From CBDCCV01 sp965215025 (GTDB lineage Bacteria > Bacteroidota > Rhodothermia > Rhodothermales > Salinibacteraceae), in the NCBI GenBank assembly GCA_965215025.1, contig CBDCCV010000001.1, positions 1,426,001 to 1,490,000 of the forward strand: DNA of 64,000 bases, in the 5' to 3' direction. The translations under genes were made by a program, and so were the position numbers. The notes below the pieces were generated by a model. The model saw only the letters and a program-made list of their open reading frames with translations, was not told the origin of the DNA and ran no database searches. How positions within the stretch are numbered: position 1 is the stretch's first letter; each line of letters starts with the position of its first letter. Positions 1-8,427 of the stretch are shown one piece after another.

Positions 1-1
1 G

Positions 2-613
2 CTCCGCCCGATCAGCCGGTACGGCAAGAGCAAGGCGCTCATGGAAGAAGCCGCCCAAGCGCGCCACGACATGCGCCGCTCCTTCGCCGAGGCGCTGCCG
101 CTCGTGGTCGTCCGGCCGCCGGCGGTGTACGGGCCGCGCGAGGCGGACATCTACGAGTTCTTCAAGACGGTGAGCCGCGGGATCGCCCCGGTGGTGGGGC
201 GGGGGAAAGAGCCGGCGCTCAGCCTCGTCCACGTGCGCGACCTCGTGCGCGGCATGATCCAGGCGGCGGAGGCGGAAAGCACAGCAGGCGAGACCTACTT
301 CCTGGGCAGCGCAAAGGCGTACTCGTGGAACGAGGTTAAGGCCGCCGCGACTGAGGCGCTCGGCCAGAAGGCGCTCACGCTCCCGGTGCCCGGCCCACTC
401 GTCGGCGCGGTGGGGGCGGTAGCCGAGGGGTGGGGGAAAATGACGGGGAGCTATCCCCCGCTCAACCGCGAAAAGGCGCGCGAAATCCGCCATGCCTGCA
501 AGATCTGCTCATCCGAAAAGGCGCGGCGCGACTTCGGCTACGCGCCGGCAGTGTCGTTGGCGGAAGGCGTGCAGGAAACCATCGATTGGTACCGCGCCGA
601 GGAATGGCTCTGA
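2..613 (+). CDS. NAD-dependent epimerase/dehydratase, 5'-truncated by the window edge
   Basis: C-terminal part of an extended short-chain dehydrogenase/reductase. The frame is already open at base 2 and reads LRPISRYGKSKALMEEA, which contains the YxxxK catalytic pair (Y at 20-22, K at 32-34), so an internal Met at 41 is not the start. Further typical features are RPPAVYGPREADIYEFFK after the active site and LVHVRDLVRGMIQA, the VxDLVxG stretch of sugar-epimerase-like proteins. The Rossmann NAD-binding half lies upstream of the window. Family members act on nucleotide sugars or related NAD(P)-linked substrates; the substrate cannot be read from this part. It ends at a TGA about 200 bp before the methyltransferase fusion gene. 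Confidence 0.85.
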   Translation, partial: LRPISRYGKSKALMEEAAQARHDMRRSFAEALPLVVVRPPAVYGPREADIYEFFKTVSRGIAPVVGRGKEPALSLVHVRDLVRGMIQAAEAESTAGETYFLGSAKAYSWNEVKAAATEALGQKALTLPVPGPLVGAVGAVAEGWGKMTGSYPPLNREKAREIRHACKICSSEKARRDFGYAPAVSLAEGVQETIDWYRAEEWL

Positions 614-810
614 AGGCCGTTTTGAGCGGCAGCGTAGATCCTGGGATCTGCCGCGCCCTGACACCTCTTGACGTATGGCGATATTGTTACGAACGTGAAC
701 GGGAACGTCTTAGTACACTGCAAATAGCAGCGCCGTTTTCCGCTGTCTGCTCGGCATCCGCCGCGCCCATCGGCAGCGCTTTCGTCACCCCATCACACCG
801 AGGTCACCCC

Positions 811-2853
811 ATGAGCAGCGCCCCCTCCCCCGACGCCGAGCCTCCCTCTTCGTCCGCGTCCGACACCCCCGCACCAGACCCCGACCCCGACGGTCATGCG
901 CCCACCCACGGCCCGCTGGCCTCGCTTGAAGAAAACGTCCCGTCGGATTGGTGGCGCACGCTCTTCGGCCCGACCTACCTCTTGACGGACGGCGACGTGC
1001 TCACGGACGAGAGCACGCGCCAGGAGATCGACGCCGTGCTGCGCCTCCTGCGTCTGAAGCCCGAGGCGCGCATCCTGGACCTCTGCTGCGGGCAGGGCCG
1101 CCACGCGCTCGAACTGGCCCGGCGCGGCTTCGAGCGCGTCGAGGGGCTGGACCGCTCGGCCTACCTCATCGGCGAGGCGCGCAAGGCGGCAGAGGAAGAA
1201 AACCTCGGCGCCGCGTTCCAGGAGGGCGACTGCCGCGCGCTCCCCTTCGACGAGGGCGCCTTCGACGCCGTGCTGCTTATGGGCAACAGCTTCGGCTACT
1301 TCGAGACCGAGGACGACGACCACGCCGTGCTCCAGGAGGTGCGGCGCGTCTTGCGGCCCGGCGGGCGCGTGTTCCTCGACCTCGCCAGCGGCGCCTACCT
1401 GCGCGAGCACTTCGAGGCGCGCTCCTGGGAATGGATCGACGAAAAGCACTTCGTCTGCCGCGAGCGCGAGCTGGCCGAGGAGGGCCGCCGCCTCGTCTCC
1501 CGCGAGGTGATCGCGCACGTCGAAAAGGGCGTGCTCAAAGACCAGCTCTACGCCGAGCGCCTCTACAGCCGCGACGAGATCCGCGCGCTCTTAGAAGAAA
1601 ACGGCTTTGGGCGCTTCGACGCCGCCCCGGCCTCGGAGACGCTCTCCACGCGCGGGCAGGACCTGGGGATGATGGCGCGGCGCCTCTTCATCACCGCCCG
1701 CACGCCCTCGGACGCGAGCGGCGACGGGCAGCCCGCCGAGGCCGCTGCCCAGCCCACGCGCTCGGTGGCCGTCGTCCTGGGCGACCCGCGCCTCCCTGAC
1801 GCGATGAAGCGCGAGGGCGTCTTCGGCGAGGAGGACTTCGAGGTCATCCGCCGCCTCAAGGAAGCGCTCGCCACGCTGCGGGGCTACCGCTTCACTTACC
1901 TCGACGACCACGCCACGCTGCCGGCCGACCTTCAGAACCTGCGCGGCGAGGTGGATCTCGTCTTCAACCTCTGCGACGAGGGACTGATGAACGACCCGCG
2001 CCAGGAGCTGCACGTGCCTGCGCTGCTGGACATCGCCGGGCTGCCGTACACGGGCGCCGGGCCGCAGTGCCTGGCCGCGTGCTACGACAAATCGCTCGTG
2101 CGCGGCGTGGCCCGCGAGATGGGCATCGCCGTGGCGCGCGCCCGCTTCATCGCGCCCGGCGAGGCCGTGCCCCAGGGAGAAAAACTCGGCTTCCCGTACC
2201 CCGCGCTCGTCAAGCCCAACACGGGCGATTCGAGCTACGGCCTCACGCAGAAAAGCTTCGCCCGCAACGCTGACGAACTCGCCGCCGCCGTCGCGTCTAC
2301 GCGCGCGATGATCGGCGACGAGCGCGCGCTCCTCATCGAGGAGTTCCTGCCGGGGAAGGACCTGACGATAGGCTTCGTGGGCAATCCGGAAGCCGACGGC
2401 TCGGGCCTCACCGCGCTCCCCATCGCCGAGGAGAACTACGGGCGCCTGCCCGAGGGGCTGCCCGAGCTGTGCGGCTACGAGGCCAAGTGGGAGCCGGACT
2501 CGCCCTACTACATGCAGGACGGCAGCACCCTCGAGGCCGACCTGCCGGAGAGCGTGCGCCGCGAAGTCGAGGAAGGAAGCCGCCGCCTTTTTGCGCGCCT
2601 AAGGTGCCGCGACTACGCCCGCTTCGACTGGCGCCTGGACGCCGAGGGCCGCCCGCGCCTTCTGGAGGTCAACCCGAACCCCGGCTGGTGCTGGGACGGC
2701 CACCTCGCCGTCGAGGCCGCCTTTACCGGGCACGACTACGCCGCCATGCTCCGCCTCGTCCTCGACGCCGCCTTCCGCCGCACCGAGCGCACCCCGGCCG
2801 GAACGGCAGCCCGTGAAACACGCGCGGAAGCTGCTGCTGCCGTGCAGTTGTGA
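811..2853 (+). CDS. Fusion of a SAM-dependent methyltransferase with a D-Ala-D-Ala-ligase-like ATP-grasp enzyme
   Basis: 680 aa from ATG 811. The frame is open back to 430, but that would overlap the epimerase gene and add a low-quality extension, so 811 is preferred. Residues 1-40 are Pro/Ser/Asp-rich linker. Residues about 45-300 are a class I methyltransferase: motif I LDLCCGQGRHALELARRG near residue 88, the acidic turn GLDRS, and LPFDEGAFDAVLLMGNS. From about residue 318 a second domain starts (VVLGDPRLPD) with ATP-grasp features of the Ddl family: PYTGAGPQCLAACYDK, the ATP-binding ALVKPNTGDSSYG, LLIEEFLPGKDLTIGFVGN, and the metal-binding end DYARFDWRL...LLEVNPNPGW (E619, N621). Such a protein could methylate a molecule and ligate it to an amino or carboxylic acid, but the substrate is unknown. 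No peptidoglycan gene lies nearby, so a role as the cell's Ddl is unlikely. Confidence 0.8.
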   Translation: MSSAPSPDAEPPSSSASDTPAPDPDPDGHAPTHGPLASLEENVPSDWWRTLFGPTYLLTDGDVLTDESTRQEIDAVLRLLRLKPEARILDLCCGQGRHALELARRGFERVEGLDRSAYLIGEARKAAEEENLGAAFQEGDCRALPFDEGAFDAVLLMGNSFGYFETEDDDHAVLQEVRRVLRPGGRVFLDLASGAYLREHFEARSWEWIDEKHFVCRERELAEEGRRLVSREVIAHVEKGVLKDQLYAERLYSRDEIRALLEENGFGRFDAAPASETLSTRGQDLGMMARRLFITARTPSDASGDGQPAEAAAQPTRSVAVVLGDPRLPDAMKREGVFGEEDFEVIRRLKEALATLRGYRFTYLDDHATLPADLQNLRGEVDLVFNLCDEGLMNDPRQELHVPALLDIAGLPYTGAGPQCLAACYDKSLVRGVAREMGIAVARARFIAPGEAVPQGEKLGFPYPALVKPNTGDSSYGLTQKSFARNADELAAAVASTRAMIGDERALLIEEFLPGKDLTIGFVGNPEADGSGLTALPIAEENYGRLPEGLPELCGYEAKWEPDSPYYMQDGSTLEADLPESVRREVEEGSRRLFARLRCRDYARFDWRLDAEGRPRLLEVNPNPGWCWDGHLAVEAAFTGHDYAAMLRLVLDAAFRRTERTPAGTAARETRAEAAAAVQL

Positions 2854-2955
2854 GAGACCGTCGAGGTTTCTCGCGCGACCTTGGCCAAGCGCGTTCCCCT
2901 CCTGAACAGGGGGGCAGGGTGGTAGATAAGAGATGGCACCGCGCCCCGAACCGAG

Positions 2956-2984
2956 GCAGAGACGTGTCGCTGACACGTCTCTAC
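2956..2984. repeat. Palindrome of the GTAGRGRC family, in a 337-bp gene-free gap
   Basis: Near-perfect hairpin: arms AGAGACGTGTC and GACACGTCTCT around a 3-nt centre, ending in CTAC. It is a variant of the 27-29 bp palindromes at 17159, 52854, 56208 and 62498. The surrounding gap 2854-3190 shows no credible gene: the kgd frame is open through it, but the translation is compositionally unlike the rest of that protein. Confidence 0.7.
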
Positions 2985-3190
2985 GCGGGCATTGGCGCAA
3001 GCCCTCTTTTTGTTCGGTGCTCGCTGGAAAACCTCAACCGGCTCTGAACGCGGCCCATCGGCGGTCCGGCACTCTTTCCCCCGTTCCCTCTTACCCGCCC
3101 CCTCAAAAGGGAATCCTTGCCGCCGCCGCATCGTTACGCAAAAGGACGGCGCACCGCCCAGCCCCTCTTCTCCAAAGACGACCTTCTACC

Positions 3191-6100
3191 GTGAGCGCTC
3201 TCGGATTCAACACCGGCTACATCGAAGAGCTGTACAAGCAGTACCGCGACGACCCCGAAAGCGTGAGCGCCGCCTGGCGCGACTTTTTCGAGGGCTACGA
3301 GCCGGACGAAACCTTCCAGACCGCCCGCGCCCCGCAGCCCGCCGCCCCGCCCTCCGGCGATGGCGAGCCGCGCGGCGACGGCGAACCCTCGGGCGACGGC
3401 GAGCCGCAGTCGGCCGACGCCAAAGAGGCCGTCCGCGAAGCGCCCGCCGGCGACGGCGCCCCCGCCCTCTACGCCGCCTCGGCCACGCCCCCGGACGGCG
3501 CCGAGGTGAAGCCCATCCGCGGGGCGGCCTCGAAGATCGTCGAAAACATGGAGGCCAGCCTCGGCGTGCCGACGGCCACCTCCGTGCGCACCTTCCCGGT
3601 CAAGCTCCTGGCCGAAAACCGCGCGCTCATCAACGACTACCAGCGCCAAGTCGGCGGCGAGAAGGTCAGCTTTACGCACCTGATCGCCTACGCGATGGTG
3701 CAGGCCATCAAGGAGCAGCCGGACATGAACACCACCTTCCGCCACGACGAGGACGGCACGCCGCAGAAGATCGTCCCGGACGCCGTCAACCTCGGCATCG
3801 CCATTGACATAGAAAAGAATGGCAAGCGCACGCTCATGGTGCCGAACCTCAAGGGCGTCGAGGCGATGAACTTCGCGCAGTTCGTGGGCACGTACAACGA
3901 CGCCGTCCGCCGCACGCGCGACGGCGAACTCACGCTGGCCGACTTCCAGGGCACCACCGTCTCGATCACCAACCCCGGCGTGGGCGGCACGAAGCAGAGC
4001 GTCCCCCGCCTGATGCCGGGGCAGGGCGTGATCCTAGGCGTCGGCGCCATCGGCTACCCGCCGGAGTACTACGCCTTTGCGCCCGAAGTGGTGAGCAAAA
4101 CGGGCATCGCGCAGGTGATGACGCTCACCTCGACGTACGACCACCGCGTGATCCAGGGCGCCACGAGCGGCGCCTTCCTCCGCCACATCGAAGAGGCGCT
4201 CCTGGGCGAGCACGGCTTTTACGAGGGCGTCTTCAGCGATCTGGGCATCCCCCACAAACCCTACGCGCTGCGGCAGGACTCGACGCCGCAGCTCGGGCGC
4301 GACGGCGAGAGCGAGGAGATGGCGATGACGCGCAAGCAGGCCGCCGTCTTGCAGCTCATCCGCGCCTACCGCGTGCGCGGCCACCTCCAGGCCGACGTCA
4401 ACCCGCTCGGCTACAACTGGACGCACCACGCCGAACTCGACCCGGCCACCTACGGCCTCACCGTCTGGGACCTCGACCGCGCGTTCATCACCGGCGGCCT
4501 CGGTGGCAAGGACACGCTCCCCTTACGCGAGATCCTTTCCATCCTGCGCGACACCTACACGCGCAAGGTCGGCATCGAGTCCATGCACCTCTCGGATCCG
4601 GAGGAGAAGCGCTGGCTCCACGAGAAGATCGAGCCGGTGCGTTCTTCGGAGACGCTCTCCACGGAAGAGCGCAAGCGGATCATGCAGCGGCTCAACTCCG
4701 CCGAGGCGTTCGAGCGCTTTCTGCACACGAAGTACGTCGGCCACAAGCGCTTCTCTTTGGAGGGCGCCGAGTCCTTGATCCCGCTCGTGGACACGCTCCT
4801 TTCGGATGCGGCGGATCAGGAGGCCGAGGAGGTCGTCATCGGGATGGCGCACCGGGGCCGATTGAACATCCTGGCCAACATCATCGGCAAGCCCTACGAG
4901 CAGATCTTCTCCGAGTTCGAGGGCAACATCGACCCGGAGACGATCCAGGGATCGGGTGACGTGAAGTACCACCTCGGCGCCGAGGGCGACTACGAGGCGC
5001 CCAGCGGGGCAAAGGTGCACGTCACGCTCGCCTCGAACCCGAGCCACCTCGAAGCGGTGAATCCCGTCGTCGAAGGCTACGCGCGCGCGCGACAGGAACT
5101 CTTCCGTGCCCAACGCCGCCAAGAGGGTCAAAGCGCGAACGGCGTGGCCGGCGGCGACTACCTCGACAAGGTGATCCCGCTGCTCCTCCACGGCGACGCC
5201 GCCTTTGCCGGGCAGGGCGTCGTGGCCGAGACCTTGAACCTCTCGCAGCTGCGCGGCTACCGCACGGGCGGCACCGTGCACGTGGTCATCAACAACCAGA
5301 TCGGCTTCACCACGCTGCCCTCGGACGCCCGAAGCTCGACCTACGCCACCGACATCGCCCGCGCCATCCAGGCGCCCATCTTTCACGTCAACGGCGACGA
5401 CCCCGAAGCCTGCGTGCGCGTGGCGCGCCTGGCCCTGGACTACCGGCAGGTCTTCAATAAGGACGTCGTGATCGACCTCCTCTGCTACCGTGTCCACGGC
5501 CACAACGAGGGCGACGAGCCGACCTACACGCAGCCCTTGCTCTACCAGAAGATCGAGGCGCAGCGCTCCCCCCGGAAGATCTACACCGAGAGCCTGCTCA
5601 GGCGCGGCGTCGTGGAGCCGGACGAGGCCGAGAAGATGCTCAACGACTACCGTGACCGCCTGCAAGAGGCGTTCGAGCGCACGAAAGACCTTGACGAGAA
5701 AGACCCGCAGGAAGCGCTCGGCCACCTCCAGGACAAGCGCAAGGAGCGCGAGCGTCTGCCGCAGGTGGACACCGAGGCGAAGCGCGACGACCTCGAAGCT
5801 GTCGTCAAAGCGCTCACCGACTTGCCGGAGGATTTCCACGCCCACAAAAAGCTCAAGCGCCAGTTCGACCGCCGCGACGACCTTTTCGCGGAAGGAAAGA
5901 TCGACTGGGCCTTTGCCGAGATCCTGGCCTTCGGCTCGCTGCTCCTGGAAGGGACGACGGTGCGGATGAGCGGGCAGGACACGCGCCGCGCCACGTTCAG
6001 CCAGCGCCACGCCGTCCTCGTGGATCAGGAGACGGGCGAGGAGCACGTGCCGCTGAACCACATCCGCGAAAATCAGGAGGCGAAGCTCCTCATCTACGAC

Positions 6101-6991
6101 AGCCTGCTCTCGGAGTACGCCGTGTGCGGGTTCGAGTACGGGTACTCGGTGGGCGACCCCGACGCGCTCGTCTTGTGGGAGGCGCAGTTTGGCGACTTCG
6201 TCAACGGCGCGCAGATCGTCTTCGACCAGTTCATCTCGGCCGCCGAGGAGAAGTGGGGCCAGACGTCGAGCCTCGTTGTCCTCCTGCCGCACGGCTACGA
6301 AGGGCAGGGGCCGGAGCACTCGTCGGCGCGGCTGGAGCGCTTCCTCCAGCTCTGCGCGCAGGGCAACATGATCGTCGCCAACTTCTCCACGCCGGCGAAC
6401 TACTTCCACGCGCTCCGGCGCCAGGTCAAGCGCGAGGTGAAGAAGCCCTTAATCGTCATGACGCCGAAGAGCCTCCTGCGCAACCCCAACGCCGTGAGCG
6501 CCCCGGACGCCCTCACCGGCGGCGGTGTCCAAGAAGTCATCCCCGCCGAGGCCGACCCGGAGGGTGTCGAGCGCCATCTCTTCTGCAGTGGCAAGGTTTT
6601 TTACGACCTCCGGAAAGCGCTCGAGGAAAGCGAGGGGCGCGAGGGCAAAGTCGCCATCACGCGCCTGGAGCAGTTCTACCCGTTCCCTGAAGAGGAAGTG
6701 CGCGAAGAGATCGAGCGCTACAAAAACGCCGAGGAGACGATCTGGGTACAGGAAGAACCGGCGAACATGGGCGCGTGGACGTTCGTGCGCCCGCGCTTCG
6801 ACGCCGTGCTCGACGAAGTCCACGGCGAGTGCGAGCAGCCCATCCGCTACGTCGGCCGCCCGGCGATGGCCAGCCCGGCCACCGGCAGCGCCAAGGTGCA
6901 CAAGCTAGAGCAAGAAAAGCTCGTCGCCGAAGCTCTGGGCACCGAAGAGGGCGACACGGCCGAAGGCGAGGCGGGCCAGGCGGCGGCGTAG
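3191..6991 (+). CDS. kgd: Multifunctional 2-oxoglutarate decarboxylase/dehydrogenase E1 with fused E2-type acyltransferase domain
   Basis: 1266 aa from GTG 3191, chosen because the protein then begins SALGFNTGYIEELYKQYRDD, the canonical N-terminal helix of 2-oxoglutarate dehydrogenase E1. The order is E1 N-terminus (1-45), a low-complexity GDGEP linker (about 46-105), a 2-oxoacid dehydrogenase acyltransferase domain (about 106-345, with catalytic-type YDHRVIQG, H318), then the full E1 body. E1 marks include GMAHRGRLNILANIIGKP, HLEAVNPVVEGYARA, the thiamine diphosphate region HGDAAFAGQG...INNQIGFTT (H667 onward) and VHGHNEGDEPTYTQPLLY. There is no lipoyl domain, so a lipoyl-bearing E2 must be encoded elsewhere. 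The architecture matches actinobacterial Kgd/OdhA. It converts 2-oxoglutarate in the TCA cycle. The gene stands alone; no sucB or lpd is visible. Confidence 0.93.
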   Translation: MSALGFNTGYIEELYKQYRDDPESVSAAWRDFFEGYEPDETFQTARAPQPAAPPSGDGEPRGDGEPSGDGEPQSADAKEAVREAPAGDGAPALYAASATPPDGAEVKPIRGAASKIVENMEASLGVPTATSVRTFPVKLLAENRALINDYQRQVGGEKVSFTHLIAYAMVQAIKEQPDMNTTFRHDEDGTPQKIVPDAVNLGIAIDIEKNGKRTLMVPNLKGVEAMNFAQFVGTYNDAVRRTRDGELTLADFQGTTVSITNPGVGGTKQSVPRLMPGQGVILGVGAIGYPPEYYAFAPEVVSKTGIAQVMTLTSTYDHRVIQGATSGAFLRHIEEALLGEHGFYEGVFSDLGIPHKPYALRQDSTPQLGRDGESEEMAMTRKQAAVLQLIRAYRVRGHLQADVNPLGYNWTHHAELDPATYGLTVWDLDRAFITGGLGGKDTLPLREILSILRDTYTRKVGIESMHLSDPEEKRWLHEKIEPVRSSETLSTEERKRIMQRLNSAEAFERFLHTKYVGHKRFSLEGAESLIPLVDTLLSDAADQEAEEVVIGMAHRGRLNILANIIGKPYEQIFSEFEGNIDPETIQGSGDVKYHLGAEGDYEAPSGAKVHVTLASNPSHLEAVNPVVEGYARARQELFRAQRRQEGQSANGVAGGDYLDKVIPLLLHGDAAFAGQGVVAETLNLSQLRGYRTGGTVHVVINNQIGFTTLPSDARSSTYATDIARAIQAPIFHVNGDDPEACVRVARLALDYRQVFNKDVVIDLLCYRVHGHNEGDEPTYTQPLLYQKIEAQRSPRKIYTESLLRRGVVEPDEAEKMLNDYRDRLQEAFERTKDLDEKDPQEALGHLQDKRKERERLPQVDTEAKRDDLEAVVKALTDLPEDFHAHKKLKRQFDRRDDLFAEGKIDWAFAEILAFGSLLLEGTTVRMSGQDTRRATFSQRHAVLVDQETGEEHVPLNHIRENQEAKLLIYDSLLSEYAVCGFEYGYSVGDPDALVLWEAQFGDFVNGAQIVFDQFISAAEEKWGQTSSLVVLLPHGYEGQGPEHSSARLERFLQLCAQGNMIVANFSTPANYFHALRRQVKREVKKPLIVMTPKSLLRNPNAVSAPDALTGGGVQEVIPAEADPEGVERHLFCSGKVFYDLRKALEESEGREGKVAITRLEQFYPFPEEEVREEIERYKNAEETIWVQEEPANMGAWTFVRPRFDAVLDEVHGECEQPIRYVGRPAMASPATGSAKVHKLEQEKLVAEALGTEEGDTAEGEAGQAAA

Positions 6992-7066
6992 CTTAGAGTT
7001 GCGTCAGCCATTCGCCAATTGCCTCCGGTACTGCTTAAGCTAACGAGACGTATATGCTTCTTTATT

Positions 7067-7905
7067 ATGGCTCATCTGAACAATCCGGCCGGTCGACTTC
7101 TGAATTTGCTGAATGCTGGCAAGCGAATTGACAAGAGAAAGTCAACAAGAGAAAGTCAATAGGAGCAGCTTGGGCGGAGCTTCTTGAGGTTCCCGCAGAA
7201 GACACGACATTGCTGCTAAAAAGGCTCGCAAGGGTGATAGAGCTTCCTGCGGCGATTCGAGAAGAAATTGAGGATCATCCGGACATCACTGCAAGCGTCT
7301 ATCTTGAGTGGGTTCCTAAAGTCGAGAGCGCTTTCAAGATCCTCAACCTGCAAACGGCTTGGAACAATCTCATTGGCCGCATAGATGAGGCTAGCCTGTT
7401 CGGATTGAAGATATGCGATGATCTTCTGTCGCGCCGTCGCGCTGAAGTTGAGATCAGCGAAGAGGACATCGAAACAATACATAAGAGCATACGCGAGTTG
7501 TTCGATGACGTCTTCGCGGCGGACTTGACAGAAGAAGTCCGTGGCTATCTAATTGAACACCTGAAGCAAATTGATCGTGCGATACAAGAGTTCAGAATCA
7601 GTGGAGCCGAGCCTATTCAAGCTTCTGTTGAGTCCGTATACGGTGCCGCTCTCCTGAATCCCAAAGTGGCAAAAGAAGCTTACGGAACGGAAGTAGGCAA
7701 GCGTTTCTGGAAAATCGTAGGGCGTGTTGCGGTTCTTCTTTCTATGGTGGCCAACTTTACTGTAATAGCAGAATACGCTGATGTGCTACTTCCTGAATCG
7801 CTACCAGCCGAACAGACTGACCACTCTACTGATGGCGTGATACCTCCGGACTCTTCGAGTCAGGGAGAAAGAAGCAAGGACGCTGCTAACAATGGCAAAA
7901 CGTAA
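7067..7905 (+). pseudogene. Unrecognised gene frameshifted by a 14-bp tandem duplication
   Basis: Reading from ATG 7067 gives MAHLNNPAGRLLNLLNAGKR and stops at a TAG (7160-7162) just after two tandem copies of acaagagaaagtca. Removing one copy (7145-7158) joins this start to the long downstream frame, giving ...KRIDKRKSIGAAWAELLEV and continuing to the stop at 7903-7905, about 264 aa. The only long intact frame left begins at an internal ATG (7210, 231 aa) without a good ribosome site. The body is mostly helical, with one likely membrane segment near the C-terminus (WKIVGRVAVLLSMVANF) and a polar tail. I do not recognise the family. The region 7000-7980 is visibly lower in GC than its neighbours, with different codon use, suggesting recent acquisition. 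An assembly error at the duplication is possible. Confidence 0.65.
7131..7158. repeat. Perfect 14-bp tandem duplication
   Basis: Two identical copies of acaagagaaagtca at 7131-7144 and 7145-7158. The length is not a multiple of three, so the duplication shifts the reading frame of the gene it lies in. Confidence 0.95.
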
Positions 7906-7992
7906 AGAAGCAAGTCCGGCTGCAAACGCAAAGCGATGTTGTAAAAGCCAAGCTAACGTGGTTGCATTTGGAAACTGAGAACGTGTGACACG

Positions 7993-8023
7993 AAAAAAGG
8001 CGACCTCAAAAAATGAGATCGCC
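7993..8023 (-). terminator. Rho-independent terminator of rpsU
   Basis: On the minus strand, GGCGATCTC and GAGGTCGCC form a 9-bp stem (one G-U pair) around a T-rich 7-nt loop, followed at once by six T. It lies 60 bp downstream of the rpsU stop. Confidence 0.85.
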
Positions 8024-8082
8024 TCCGTTGCGGAAAAGCGGTGCGCGCCGGGAAAGACGCCGCCGATCAGAAGAGAAAAAAA

Positions 8083-8280
8083 TCAGTAGCGCTTGCGGTT
8101 GCGTGGGCGGCGGCGGCGCTTGGACGCCTTACGGGCGAGGCGGCGCTCTTCCGAGGGCTTCGTGAACGACATGTTCTGCCGGTACTCGCGCAGCACCCGG
8201 CTGCGGTTCACGGTGCGCTTGAAGCGGCGCAGCGCGCGGTCAATGGATTCGCGGTCGCGTACTTTAATTCCTACGGCCAA
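8083..8280 (-). CDS. rpsU: Small ribosomal subunit protein bS21
   Basis: 65 aa, the usual bS21 length: MAVGIKVRDRESIDRALRRF, then FTKPSEERRLARKASKRRRR with a very basic tail. It is part of the 30S subunit near the platform and helps initiation. The start is supported by GGAGG about five bases upstream on the minus strand (ACGGAGGTTTGCC-ATG). It is transcribed alone, divergently from rdgB, and ends at the hairpin at 7993-8023. Confidence 0.96.
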   Translation of the reverse strand: MAVGIKVRDRESIDRALRRFKRTVNRSRVLREYRQNMSFTKPSEERRLARKASKRRRRPRNRKRY

Positions 8281-8427
8281 GGCAAACCTCCGTGTTGTGT
8301 GGGAAAGGGGAATGTCGGAAAAAGCAAAAGGGCAGGACCGCTAAAGTAAGCGGCCGGACCCTTTGAAACAACACCCCCGCCCGCGTGTTTCGCCGCCCCC
8401 GCCTTCCGCGACACCGCCCCCGCCCCG

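Noticed and set aside
430..810. N-terminal extension of the methyltransferase-ligase fusion to 430
   Set aside because: It would overlap the epimerase gene by more than 180 bp and its translation lacks the codon pattern of real genes; ATG 811 follows a proper gap.
2933..3190. N-terminal extension of Kgd to 2933
   Set aside because: The extension runs through a palindrome and low-complexity DNA, while GTG 3191 gives the known E1 N-terminus.
4523..6409. Open minus-strand frame of about 630 codons inside kgd
   Set aside because: Kgd motifs on the plus strand are decisive; the antisense product is low complexity.
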